Assembly: GCF_009739515.1 (NCBI RefSeq) | Contig: NZ_CP046535.1 | Coordinates: 1,364,001-1,428,000 of the forward strand | Length of the DNA: 64,000 nucleotides | Direction of reading: 5' to 3' | Source: Sphingomonas profundi | GTDB taxonomy: Bacteria > Pseudomonadota > Alphaproteobacteria > Sphingomonadales > Sphingomonadaceae | Shown here: positions 37,047 to 46,228 of the stretch, in pieces | Layout: each line of letters starts with the position of its first letter | Position numbering within the stretch: the stretch's first letter is position 1 | Translations under genes and position numbers: made by a program | The notes under the pieces: model-generated | Databases searched by the model: none | The model's input: only the letters and a program-made list of their open reading frames with translations | What the model was told of the DNA's origin: nothing

Positions 37047-38383
37047 TGCTGACCCCTGATGGCCCACATCTCGAGATCGAGATTGGGAATGTCGCCTGCG
37101 ATATGCAGCGCCACCGCGCCCGAGGTGCGCACCGCCTGCCACTGTTCGTGGCGCGTGTTGATGCTGAAATACACGGAATTGGCGCGGAACGGTATCTGCC
37201 GCGGCTCGGCAGGCAGCGGGTGGATGTCGATGCCCGGCAGCTGCCGCATCACCAGATCGCGGATATGCTCGACCGAGCCGAGCTTGGCGCGGCGCGGCAG
37301 GTTGGCGCGCAGCGTCTCCGTATCCACCGCCGCCCGCGCCTGCAGCACGAAGGAGGCGCCGGTGAACAGCGAGCGATCGCTGATCTGGCCCACGCGGATG
37401 CCGTAGGCGCGCATCTCCAGCGGGATCGCGACGGCATTCTGCTCGAACACCACGTTCAGCGATCGGCGCAGCTCGCCCATCACCATGTCGAAGCACAGCC
37501 GCAGGTCGCGGTGGGAGTAGACCGGCGCGAAGGTGGGCCGGTTATCGCTTGCCGTCATCGTCGCCAGCTCGGCGGAGAGCATCGCCAGCGCGCCGTAGAA
37601 GTCGGCGGGGTGTACGGTCGGCAGCCCGGCGAGGTGCTTCACCATCGCCTCCGCGCGGTTCACCACCAGCAGCATCATGAAGTCGGTCGTGTCGGCGATG
37701 CCCTTCGCCCCCGGCGTGCCGAGCCGCCCGGCGATGGCCTCGCCGCGCTGGTGCAGCAGGCCCTCCAGTTCGGAGAGGAAGCCGGTCAGCGTCGGGCTCG
37801 CCGCCGTCGCCAGCACGGTGGGGATGAAGCCATCGTCCAGCACCACGGAATCGTCGGCCCGCCGCTCCACCACGCGGGCGAGCGGGATGGTCGCATAGCC
37901 GTCCAGCCCCTCGCCCTCGTGGCGCAGCGACAATTGCAGCCGGCCGACGTTCAGCGGCACGCGCGAGGCGGCGCCGTAGACCGAGTCGGCCGCCTCGAAC
38001 TCGTGGCTGAGGAAGCGCGTCTCGGCCCGTGCCGCCGCGTCCAGCGCAACGTCTGCGGTGCCGGCGCGGGCGGCCGGCACGCAGAGGTGGATCGTCGCGT
38101 CGCGCAGGTCGCGCGTCACCTCCAGCGGCAGCGGCGCGGAGGTCTCGTCCGGCACGCGGAAAGGCGTGCCGTCGTCGAACACGCCGGCGCAGCGGGTGAG
38201 CGCGATCTTGCCGGTCTTCAGCAGCCCCTCGTCGATCCGCAGCGCGGCGATGCCCCAGCCGTGGGAGACGAGCGGCGCCACCCGCGCTTCCAGCTGGGCC
38301 GTGGCGAACCGCTCATATTGCTGGAAATGCTGCGGCCGCAGGAACATGCCCTCGGACCAGACCGGCTTGTTCTCCCAGGTCAC
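37043..38383 (-). CDS. tssK: T6SS baseplate protein TssK
   Basis: A 446-aa baseplate subunit that docks the T6SS baseplate onto the TssL/TssM membrane complex. The N terminus WENKPVWSEGMFLRPQHFQQ is the family hallmark. The start is GTG at 38383, with a GGGGGTGG stretch just upstream; no nearby ATG fits the conserved N terminus. It overlaps tssL by 4 bp and follows tagH by 31 bp. Confidence 0.96.
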   Translation of the reverse strand: MTWENKPVWSEGMFLRPQHFQQYERFATAQLEARVAPLVSHGWGIAALRIDEGLLKTGKIALTRCAGVFDDGTPFRVPDETSAPLPLEVTRDLRDATIHLCVPAARAGTADVALDAAARAETRFLSHEFEAADSVYGAASRVPLNVGRLQLSLRHEGEGLDGYATIPLARVVERRADDSVVLDDGFIPTVLATAASPTLTGFLSELEGLLHQRGEAIAGRLGTPGAKGIADTTDFMMLLVVNRAEAMVKHLAGLPTVHPADFYGALAMLSAELATMTASDNRPTFAPVYSHRDLRLCFDMVMGELRRSLNVVFEQNAVAIPLEMRAYGIRVGQISDRSLFTGASFVLQARAAVDTETLRANLPRRAKLGSVEHIRDLVMRQLPGIDIHPLPAEPRQIPFRANSVYFSINTRHEQWQAVRTSGAVALHIAGDIPNLDLEMWAIRGQQ

Positions 38384-38414
38384 TCCACCCCCGCTTTCAT
38401 GCCCCCGCGCGGCG

Positions 38415-40163
38415 TTACTTGGCGCTCTTCAGAAAAGCCTCATAGCCTTCGCGAAACGCCACGCTCATGACACTGTTGACGTTGGATGCCGCATCCAGCC
38501 GCAACGCATCGAATACCGTCTGATACACCGTCCATGGATTGACGCCACGGCCGAACGGCAGGGCTTTTCGCTCGCCGGCCGCCTTCTTCATGATCCGCTC
38601 GATCTCGGCGGGGGCCAGCCGCTCGAACACGGCGGTCAGCGCGTGCTGCACGCCCGCCAGCATCGCCAGCTGGTGCTTCTTCACATCCTCGAAGGCGGTG
38701 CGCACCGCCTCGTCCGCGGGCATGAAGCCGGGCAGCGGATCGCCGAGCAGCAGCTTGGCCGATTCCAGCGCCGGCAGATGCTTCAGCGGATTGTTGCGGC
38801 CGAAGCTCAGCTGCGTCCGCTCGACGCGGAACTCGTCCTTGAAGGCGGCGCGATCCTGGATCAGGTCGGACAGGCCGAGCACCACCTGGCGATAGAGCGT
38901 GCCGAGCCGGCGCATCGCCTCCGGCGAGCCGCGCATGTCCTCCGGCGCCAGCCCGGCGCCCTCGCAGAACGCCGCCCAGTCGCCCGCGTCGGTGGCCGCG
39001 CCGGCCCGCGGCACGGCAGGCGGAGGCGACGGCGCAATCGACGCGTCGGCGGGCAGGTCGGTCGCGGTGGCGGGCACGAAATCGGCGAACGGATCGATCG
39101 TGGGCGCCGGCATCCCGTCGGCGAACGGATCGGCCGGCAGGTCGGCGAAGATGTCCGCGGCAGGCCGCGGCGCGCCGAGATCGAACGGATCGTGCGCGGT
39201 CTTCGCCTCCGCCGGCGCGAAGGGATCGGCGCGCACCGCGTCGAACGCCGGCTCCGGCACGCCGGGGGTCGGGGCGAACGGATCGTGCAGCGGATCGGCG
39301 AAGGGGTTGCTCCCGCCCGGAGGTGCGAACGGATCGTGCGGCGGCCGGGCGAACACATCCGCCACCGGCGGCGGCGCGAAGCCGGCGAACGGATCGGGCG
39401 GCGGCGCACCCCGGCCCGATGGCGGCTGGGCGAACGGATCGGGCGCGAACGGATCGGGCGCGAACGGATCGGCCCGTACCGCCGGCGACGGCATGGCGAA
39501 CGGATTTGGCGTGCGCGCACCCGCCCCGCCGCCCGGCGCCGCCCAGTCCTCCGGTATGCTGAACGCGTCCGCCACCGGCGCCATCGGCGCGAGGATGGGC
39601 TTGCTGAACGCATCCGACATCGGCCCCGCCCACGGATCGGACGCGCCGAAGGAAGGGCCGGGCACGGGCGCGAGGAAATCGTGCATCGCGCTGCCGAGGA
39701 ACTCGTGCACCTCCTGGCTCGGCGCGCCGACGCCCCAGATCGGATCGGCGCTGCCGTCGAACCACATGTCCGGCTGGGTCAGCCCGCCGGAGGCGCCGGC
39801 GGGCAACGGCGGCGGGGGCGGTTGCAGAGAGACGCCGGCGCCCGCCCCCTCGGTCGCGATCTCGATCAGATAGTCGCCCAGCAGCAGCTTGTCGCGCACG
39901 CGGATCGGCACCGGCTGCTGCGGCACCACCCGCCCGCCGGCATGGTTCAGCGCCACGCCGTTGGTACTCATGTCGATCACGAACAGATCCAGCCCCACCG
40001 CCGCGATCGTGCAATGGTGGCGGGAGAGATGGCCTTCCGGGTCGGCGATCACCCAGTCGGCCTTGTCGGCGCTGCGGCCGACGCGCAGCTCGCCGCCGTC
40101 AACCTGTCGTCGGTCGATGTAGATGCCCGGCTGATCGACCTTGGAGAGCAGTAACGTCCACAT
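38415..40163 (-). CDS. tagH: T6SS-associated FHA-domain protein TagH
   Basis: A 582-aa protein: N-terminal FHA domain (about 1-100) with the key residues GGELRVGRS, LSRHHC and STNGV, a long low-complexity Pro/Ala/Asp/Phe region, and a C-terminal helical TagH domain (about 400-582; VLGLSDLIQDRAAFKDEFRVE). Between them are 12 [DN]PF motifs, encoded at roughly 39075-39515 by repeats of a GCGAACGGATCG-like unit. FHA domains bind phosphothreonine peptides; in other T6SSs Fha proteins respond to PpkA/PppA phosphorylation. The start at 40163 fits the FHA N terminus. Confidence 0.92.
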   Translation of the reverse strand: MWTLLLSKVDQPGIYIDRRQVDGGELRVGRSADKADWVIADPEGHLSRHHCTIAAVGLDLFVIDMSTNGVALNHAGGRVVPQQPVPIRVRDKLLLGDYLIEIATEGAGAGVSLQPPPPPLPAGASGGLTQPDMWFDGSADPIWGVGAPSQEVHEFLGSAMHDFLAPVPGPSFGASDPWAGPMSDAFSKPILAPMAPVADAFSIPEDWAAPGGGAGARTPNPFAMPSPAVRADPFAPDPFAPDPFAQPPSGRGAPPPDPFAGFAPPPVADVFARPPHDPFAPPGGSNPFADPLHDPFAPTPGVPEPAFDAVRADPFAPAEAKTAHDPFDLGAPRPAADIFADLPADPFADGMPAPTIDPFADFVPATATDLPADASIAPSPPPAVPRAGAATDAGDWAAFCEGAGLAPEDMRGSPEAMRRLGTLYRQVVLGLSDLIQDRAAFKDEFRVERTQLSFGRNNPLKHLPALESAKLLLGDPLPGFMPADEAVRTAFEDVKKHQLAMLAGVQHALTAVFERLAPAEIERIMKKAAGERKALPFGRGVNPWTVYQTVFDALRLDAASNVNSVMSVAFREGYEAFLKSAK

Positions 40164-40176
40164 GTCCTGCTCTCGT

Positions 40177-40779
40177 TCAGGCCGGCCCCGCCAGTCGCTC
40201 GCGCGCCGCCGCCTGCGCCTGGCGGCCGAGGCCACCGTGCATCAGGTCGGTGCCGATCGCAAGCAGGTCGCCATGGTCGATCCGCCGGGCGATCGCCGGG
40301 TGGTGGACGAGCAGGGTCAGCGCCGCCCGCGCGGCGACGCCGGCAAGGTGCGGCGCCGGCGCCACCGCCTGCTGCCCGCGCGGCGCCAGCGACGGCCCGC
40401 TCCAGAAGGCCGCCATCGCCGCCCAGCGCGCCGGCGCGCCGGCATCGCACGCCTCCGCCAGCGCGCCGGCCTGCTCGGCATCCTCGGGCGACTGGGTCTG
40501 CACCCACGTCTCGGCCGCCTCGATCGCCGCGCCGTCGGCCGGGCGGGCGGCGACATCGGGCAGCAGGCGGGCGCACAGGCAGGCCCACCACACCGCCTGC
40601 CGGCGCGGCAGCATCAGCGCCAGCGCCGCCGCCGCCTCCGGCGCGGGGAGAGCGGCCAGCACCTCGCGCGGGCCGGCGGCGCCCGCCACCACGGCGAGGC
40701 CCTCGGGCGAGAGGTCGGCCTGCTGCTGCAGCTCCTGCCGCTGGAAGCGCAGCGGGATGGTCTGGCCGGCGCTTGCCAT
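40177..40779 (-). CDS. Unrecognised T6SS-locus protein between vgrG and tagH (DUF6931-like)
   Basis: A 200-aa, Ala/Leu-rich, mostly helical, soluble protein with no signal peptide or membrane segment. The block LPRREAVWWA-like (here LPRRQAVWWACLCARLLPD) is the most distinctive part and recalls proteins sometimes labelled DUF6931; I cannot verify that here. Its start overlaps the vgrG stop by one base (ATGA) and tagH follows after 13 bp, so it is coexpressed with the spike and the FHA regulator. It could be a chaperone/adaptor or a regulatory partner; the function is unknown. Confidence 0.75.
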   Translation of the reverse strand: MASAGQTIPLRFQRQELQQQADLSPEGLAVVAGAAGPREVLAALPAPEAAAALALMLPRRQAVWWACLCARLLPDVAARPADGAAIEAAETWVQTQSPEDAEQAGALAEACDAGAPARWAAMAAFWSGPSLAPRGQQAVAPAPHLAGVAARAALTLLVHHPAIARRIDHGDLLAIGTDLMHGGLGRQAQAAARERLAGPA

Positions 40780-42716
40780 CAGTTGATCATCACCACGCCG
40801 CCCTTGATGATCATCATCGCATCGGCATTGTGCTGCGCCATCGGCGCCTTGGTCTCCAGCATCGCGCCGGCTTCCACCTTCACCGTGGCGGTGCCCTTGA
40901 TCTCGATCTGGGGCGAGGTGATGACGATCTTGTCCATCGTCATCTTGATGCTGGACGGGCCGACCTTCAGCTCGATCTCCTTCATCGATTCCAGCAGGCT
41001 CTTCTGCGTCACCTTCACCGTGCGGGTCTTCTGGATGGCGGTGTCCTGCACGCCGGTGATCTTCACCGTGCGATCATTCTCCACGTTCAGCTTCTGGTCG
41101 TGCTTCACCGTCTCGGTCTGGTCGTTTTCCACGATCAGGGTCTGGTCGTGCTTGATCGTGCCCCAGTCGTCATTCCTGATCATCCGCCGATAGTCGCGAT
41201 CGGTGGTCAGCTGGATCTCCTCGGCGCCCGGCTTGTCCTCGAACAGGAATTCCTGGACGATGCCGCCATTCTTGTCGGTCACCGATCGCCAGCCGGTCTG
41301 CGTGGCCTTGGCGGCGGGATCGAACGGGTATTTCTGCGCCGGATTGTACATCGTGCCGGAGACGAACGGCAGGTCCGGATCGCCGTAGAGGAAGTCGATC
41401 ACCACGCGCGAGCCGATGCGCGGGAAGAACTGCGCGCCGTGCGTGCCCGCCGCCCACTGCTGCTGCACCGGCAGCCACACGATCTTCGGCAGCTTGCCCG
41501 CATAGTCGCGCGCCGACACGATCGAGACGGGGATGCGCGACTGGTCGTCGATCTTCGCCTCGCCCTCGGCGGCGCCCTCCGCCTTCACCACGCCCAGCAC
41601 CGGCCCGGGCGCGCGCCGGCGGGTGAGCGGCACCGGCGGGCGGAACGGCAGCTTGGCGTCCATCGCGGTGAAGTCGTTGCGGTAGAGCGCCTGCCCCGCC
41701 TCCCCCAGCATCCACGGATCGTAGGCCGAGTGGGTGACGGAGGTGAGCACCACGTCCTTCGCAGTACCGCCGCCCTCCCACTCGGTCATGATGCGGCCGC
41801 CGGCGAAGAAGGCCGGATTGTCGCTCGTGCCGCTGATCGTCTCCGCCTCCTGCCCGTAGGCCCCGGCATGGGCGGTGGCGCGCCCGGTCACGTCGCCCTG
41901 CACGGCCGCCTCGCCTGCCATATGCTCGTAGCTGTGGGTGTAGATCTTGCCCCACGCCGATGCGCCGGGCGCGTTGGCCGTCCACGGCGTGTCCAGCTTG
42001 TTGACGTCGAAGGCGTGCACGTCGCTCTGCCCCGGCCAGGCGCGGCGGGTGTGGGCCAGCGTCTTCAGCGTGCTGCCATCGGTGCCGGGGCGGAAGGTCG
42101 CCTCGTCGCCGCCGGGCACGTCGACATAGGCGCTGGCGCTGTTGCCCAGGTGCATCTTGTGGTGGAACGGCCCGGCGCCCTTGTCCCACGTGAAATAATA
42201 GAAGATCGCATCCTGCGCGAGCAGGCGGGAGAGGAAGTCATATTCCGTCTCGTCGTAGCGCGTCACATAGCCGCGCTTGGGCGGCGTGCCGCTGAGCCCC
42301 TTGTCGACGACCAGGCCCGGCACGTCCGCCGTCACCGCGTCGAAGATCGCGCCCGCATCCATGTCCTGGATGAAGTGGGTCGCGCGCGCATAGGCGGTCG
42401 CGTGATAGGCGGGGCGCACGCGCAGCTGGATGTGGTAGCCGGGCGTGCCGCTGGCGGGTCCGCCGCCGGCGTGGAACCGCGTCTCGTAGATCCGGCCGGC
42501 GAAGGTGCGCGTCTCGCCGTTCGTCAGCGCGACCGTCCACTCCACGAGCTGCCCGATCCACGCCGAGAGATCGGCCGGCGGCGCCAGGGCGATCACCTCC
42601 AGATGATGGTCGAACGTCTCGGAGATCGCCTCCCTGCCCTCGAAGCGCAGCAGCGAGTAATATTCGACATTCTCCTGGGCGAGGATGTCCAGATTGAGCA
42701 GATGCTCGCCCGCCAT
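40779..42716 (-). CDS. vgrG: T6SS spike protein VgrG/TssI
   Basis: A 645-aa trimeric spike resembling phage gp27/gp5. The N-terminal gp27-like part (FEGREAISETFDHHLEV), OB-fold region (PRIGSRVVIDFLYGDPDLP, WLPVQQQWAG) and C-terminal beta-helix (repeats such as VKHDQTLIVENDQTETV) are all present. It ends after the beta-helix with GGVVMIN, without an added effector domain, so it is a structural rather than 'evolved' VgrG. The PAAR tip is encoded separately at 54445. A hairpin lies between it and hcp. Confidence 0.95.
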   Translation of the reverse strand: MAGEHLLNLDILAQENVEYYSLLRFEGREAISETFDHHLEVIALAPPADLSAWIGQLVEWTVALTNGETRTFAGRIYETRFHAGGGPASGTPGYHIQLRVRPAYHATAYARATHFIQDMDAGAIFDAVTADVPGLVVDKGLSGTPPKRGYVTRYDETEYDFLSRLLAQDAIFYYFTWDKGAGPFHHKMHLGNSASAYVDVPGGDEATFRPGTDGSTLKTLAHTRRAWPGQSDVHAFDVNKLDTPWTANAPGASAWGKIYTHSYEHMAGEAAVQGDVTGRATAHAGAYGQEAETISGTSDNPAFFAGGRIMTEWEGGGTAKDVVLTSVTHSAYDPWMLGEAGQALYRNDFTAMDAKLPFRPPVPLTRRRAPGPVLGVVKAEGAAEGEAKIDDQSRIPVSIVSARDYAGKLPKIVWLPVQQQWAAGTHGAQFFPRIGSRVVIDFLYGDPDLPFVSGTMYNPAQKYPFDPAAKATQTGWRSVTDKNGGIVQEFLFEDKPGAEEIQLTTDRDYRRMIRNDDWGTIKHDQTLIVENDQTETVKHDQKLNVENDRTVKITGVQDTAIQKTRTVKVTQKSLLESMKEIELKVGPSSIKMTMDKIVITSPQIEIKGTATVKVEAGAMLETKAPMAQHNADAMMIIKGGVVMIN

Positions 42717-42739
42717 CGGGAAAGGAGCCGGTCAGGCCG

Positions 42740-42764
42740 CGCGCCGGCGCGAGGAGCCGGCGCG
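42740..42764 (-). promoter_or_regulatory. Hairpin between hcp and vgrG
   Basis: Perfect 9-bp stem: CGCGCCGGC at 42740-42748, 7-nt loop, GCCGGCGCG at 42756-42764, in the 85-bp gap between the hcp stop and the vgrG start. No U-tract follows. It could stabilise hcp mRNA or lower readthrough, which would suit the much greater demand for Hcp than VgrG. Confidence 0.45.
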
Positions 42765-42801
42765 GGATCGCGCCCGGCCGGCCCCTTCGCCGAAGCCCGG
42801 C

Positions 42802-43272
42802 TCAGCCGACCTTGTTCTCGGCGAGATCGTAGGTGAGGCGCACGGGGCTGCTCGCCTGCTTGTCGTCGCGGCCGGAGAAGGAATAGACGAACTTCGCGAA
42901 GTTCAGCGAGATCGACTCCGTCGGGAAGTCGCCGCCCGAGGACTGGCTGTAGCCCGAGATGATGACGTCCTCGAGATCCAGCACCGCATAGGCGACCGAC
43001 TCGCCCTTGATCGCGGCGGTGAACGAGATGGTGCCCTTGGCCACCGGCTCGCCCATCAGCAGCTGCTTGAACAGACCCTCGGACGACTTGTCGAGCTGCT
43101 TGGTCGCGGTGATCTCGGAGACGCTCGGCTCGCTGGTGGTGCGATCGCCGCCGCGCGCGCTGCCCACGCCGATGCCGGCGCCCCATTGGAAGCTCGAAAG
43201 CTCGATCTGCTCCTTGAACTTGCTGTCGGTGACGCTGCCCTTGATCGGGTCCAGCTTGAGATAAATCGCCAT
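42802..43272 (-). CDS. hcp: T6SS tube protein Hcp/TssD
   Basis: A 156-aa protein forming the hexameric rings of the inner tube. The N terminus AIYLKLDPIKGSVTD, SSFQWGAG and the C-terminal SPVRLTYDLAENK are typical of Hcp1-type proteins. A strong ribosome-binding site (AGGAG, 7 nt before ATG 43272) fits high expression. It lies between clpV and vgrG on the minus strand and is followed by a hairpin. Confidence 0.96.
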   Translation of the reverse strand: MAIYLKLDPIKGSVTDSKFKEQIELSSFQWGAGIGVGSARGGDRTTSEPSVSEITATKQLDKSSEGLFKQLLMGEPVAKGTISFTAAIKGESVAYAVLDLEDVIISGYSQSSGGDFPTESISLNFAKFVYSFSGRDDKQASSPVRLTYDLAENKVG

Positions 43273-43371
43273 GGAAGTCTCCTCGCCTCAAGTCGCCGGC
43301 TGGCCCGATGCCATCGGTCGATCCGTCCATTCGCGGGGGCCGGGATGGCTGGCCCGCCTTCGCACCGGCCC

Positions 43372-46020
43372 TCAGGCCAGCTCGATCTCGTAATCCTCGG
43401 TTTGGCCGGCGCCCACAGTGATCCGGGTCACTTCGGTGCCGTCCGCCCGCAGAGAAAGCAGCCGCCCCGCCAGATCGGCGAGCAGGCCGCGCTTGAGGAT
43501 GTTCTCGATATTGCGCGCGCCGCTCTCCACCTCGGTGCAGCGGGCGACGAGCTTGTCCAGCAGCGCATCGTCCCAGTCGAAGCTGGCGCCGTAGTTGGCG
43601 ACGACGCGCTTCCGTATCCGCTCCAGGTTGATGACGACGATCTCGCGCAGGATCTCCGGCGGCAGCGGGAAGAACGGCACCGTCACCACACGGCCCAGGA
43701 AGGCCGGCTTGAAATACTCCATCAGGTCCGGCCGCAGCTCCGCCGCCAGCGCCTCGGGCTCGGGCAGTTCGGCCTTGCCGCGGCACAGTTCCTCGATCGT
43801 GTCGGTGCCGGCGTTGGACGTCATGATGATCAGCGTGTTCTTGAAATCGATGTCGCGGCCCTGCCCGTCGCGCAGCATGCCCTTGTCGAACACCTGGTAG
43901 AACACGTCCTGCACGCCGGGATGCGCCTTCTCCATCTCGTCCAGCAGGATCACCGAATAGGGCTTGCGGCGCACCGCCTCGGTCAGCACGCCGCCCTCGC
44001 CGTAGCCGACATAGCCGGGCGCCGCGCCGACCAGGGTGGAGACCTTATGCTCCTCCTTGAACTCGCTCATGTTGATCGTGGTGACGTTCTGCTCGCCGCC
44101 GTACAGCAGCTCGGCCAGCGCCAGCGCCGTCTCCGTCTTGCCGACGCCCGACGTGCCGCAGAACAGGAAGACGCCCAGCGGCTTGCGCGGATCGGCCAGG
44201 CCGGCGCGTGCTGTCCGCACCGTCTGGCCGATGATGTCCAGCGCGTACGGCTGGCCCTTGATGCGCTTGCCCAGCGCCTCGTTCACCCGCAGCACCGCGT
44301 GGATCTCGTCGGCCACCATGCTGCCGACGGGGATGCCGGTCCACCCGGCCAGCACCTCGGCCACCACGTTGCGATCGACGACGTCGTACACCATCGGCGT
44401 GCGGCCCTGCACCTCCGCCACCTTCGCCTGCGCCGCGCGCAGCGCCTCCTTCTTCTCCTCGAAGTCGGGCGAGTCGGCCGGCAGGCCGTCTATCTCGACG
44501 CGGGCGTCGGCCACGGCCTTCACCGCCTCGCGCTCCGCCATCCAGCGCTCGGCCGCGGTCGCGCGCTCGGCCTCGATCTCGGCCTTCCTCGCCGCGCGCT
44601 CGGCCAGCTTGTCGGCCACGTCCACGCCGGATCGGCCCTCCCGCTCCAGCATCGACACCTCGGAGGCGAGCAGGCCCAGCTGCCGGTCGAGATCCTCGAC
44701 GGCGGGCGGCGTGGCCGCCTGGCTGATGCCGACGCGGGCGCACGCCGTGTCCAGCAGCGATATCGCCTTGTCCGGCAGCTGCCGCCCGGTGATGTAGCGG
44801 TGGGAGAGCTGCGACGCCGCCTCCAGCGCCTCGCCCAGGATACGCACCTTGTGGTGCTTCTCCAGCACCGGCACCAGCCCGCGCAGCATCGCGGTGGCCA
44901 GATCCTCGCTCGGCTCCTCCACCTTCACCACCTGGAAGCGGCGGGTGAGCGCGGGATCCTTCTCGAAGTATTTCTTATACTCGGCCCAGGTCGTCGCCGC
45001 CACGGTGCGCATCTCGCCGCGCGCCAGCGCCGGCTTCAGCAGGTTGGCGGCATCGTTCTGCCCTTCGGAGCCGCCGGCGCCGATCAGCGTGTGCGCCTCG
45101 TCGATGAACATGATGATCGGCGTGGCCGACGCTTTCACCTCGTCGATCACCGATTTCAGCCGGTTCTCGAACTCGCCCTTGATGCCCGCGCCCGCCTGCA
45201 GCAGGCCGAGATCGAGCGACAGCAGCCGCACGTTGCGCAACGCCTCCGGCACGTCGCCCTGCACGATGCGCAGCGCAAAGCCCTCGACCACCGCCGTCTT
45301 GCCGACGCCGGCCTCGCCCGTCAGGATCGGGTTGTTCTGCCGCCGCCGCGTGAGGATGTCGACGATCTGGCGGATCTCCGGATCGCGGCCGAAGATCGGG
45401 TCGATCTTGCCGTCCCGCGCCTGCTGGGTGAGGTCGATCGTGAACTTGTTGAGCGCCTCCTGTCCGCGCGCCGCCACCGGCGCGGCGCCGCCCGGTGCCG
45501 CGCCGCCGTCCTGCGCGGCGCCGGCCGCCGGCCCCGTCCTCGCCTCCTCCGATCCGGCGGCGATCTGCGTCATCGTCGTGCGCAGCGTCTCCACCGGCAG
45601 CTTGGCGAATTGCGGGCTCATCTCGCGCGTGGTGACGGCGAGATCGTCGTCGCCGATCAGCGCCAGCAGCAGGTGGCCCGATCGGATCTGGCCCGAATCG
45701 CCCTCCAGCGAGGCGCGCATCCAGCCCTCGCGGATCAGCTTGACGATCGCCGGCGCCAGCGCCGGCGCGCGGCCGTTACCCGTCTTGAAGCGATCGATCT
45801 GGCGGTTGATGTCCTGCCCCAGCCGGCCGGCATCCACCTCGAAATGGCTGAGGATCACCGAGATGTCCGACGTCTGCCGGTCGATCAGGCGCAGCAGCCA
45901 ATGCTCCACCTCGACATTGTAGTTGGTGCGGGAGAGGGCGAGGCCGGCCGCGCTCTCCAGCGTCTGCCGGCATGTATCGTCGAGCTTGCCGACAAGGCTC
46001 TTCAAGTCGATCTGGGCCAA
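43372..46020 (-). CDS. clpV: T6SS disaggregase ClpV/TssH
   Basis: A HSP100-family AAA+ ATPase of 882 aa that recycles contracted TssB/TssC sheaths. N-terminal Clp_N domain (LKSLVGKLDDTCRQTLESAAG; TNYNVEVEHWLLRL), first AAA+ with GEAGVGKT and a middle coiled-coil, second AAA+ with GTSGVGKT and DEMEKAH Walker B. No ATG fits the N terminus. TTG at 46020 is preferred because a GAGGGGGAG ribosome-binding stretch lies about 6 nt upstream; a TTG at 46053 is 33 bp further out and lies before that site. Confidence 0.95.
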   Translation of the reverse strand: MAQIDLKSLVGKLDDTCRQTLESAAGLALSRTNYNVEVEHWLLRLIDRQTSDISVILSHFEVDAGRLGQDINRQIDRFKTGNGRAPALAPAIVKLIREGWMRASLEGDSGQIRSGHLLLALIGDDDLAVTTREMSPQFAKLPVETLRTTMTQIAAGSEEARTGPAAGAAQDGGAAPGGAAPVAARGQEALNKFTIDLTQQARDGKIDPIFGRDPEIRQIVDILTRRRQNNPILTGEAGVGKTAVVEGFALRIVQGDVPEALRNVRLLSLDLGLLQAGAGIKGEFENRLKSVIDEVKASATPIIMFIDEAHTLIGAGGSEGQNDAANLLKPALARGEMRTVAATTWAEYKKYFEKDPALTRRFQVVKVEEPSEDLATAMLRGLVPVLEKHHKVRILGEALEAASQLSHRYITGRQLPDKAISLLDTACARVGISQAATPPAVEDLDRQLGLLASEVSMLEREGRSGVDVADKLAERAARKAEIEAERATAAERWMAEREAVKAVADARVEIDGLPADSPDFEEKKEALRAAQAKVAEVQGRTPMVYDVVDRNVVAEVLAGWTGIPVGSMVADEIHAVLRVNEALGKRIKGQPYALDIIGQTVRTARAGLADPRKPLGVFLFCGTSGVGKTETALALAELLYGGEQNVTTINMSEFKEEHKVSTLVGAAPGYVGYGEGGVLTEAVRRKPYSVILLDEMEKAHPGVQDVFYQVFDKGMLRDGQGRDIDFKNTLIIMTSNAGTDTIEELCRGKAELPEPEALAAELRPDLMEYFKPAFLGRVVTVPFFPLPPEILREIVVINLERIRKRVVANYGASFDWDDALLDKLVARCTEVESGARNIENILKRGLLADLAGRLLSLRADGTEVTRITVGAGQTEDYEIELA

Positions 46021-46228
46021 CCCGCCGCTCCCCCTCGAACCGTCGAACGTCAAACGTCACGCGCTTGCAATAGTCGAGGGCGCGGGCCGCAGACACGGAC
46101 GCGCCCTCGCCTCCGCGGAAGCGCATCATATCTTGCTGACCCACGCGTCCGGATAGCGGACGGCTTCCGGCTGCTTCGGTATCGAGCCTAGCGCAGCCAC
46201 GGGGGCGCTTCAACGGCAATCTCCGCCG

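Noticed and set aside
39075-39515. Short tandem DNA repeats resembling a CRISPR or VNTR array
   Set aside because: In frame with TagH and encoding DPF motifs; no spacer pattern, no cas genes.
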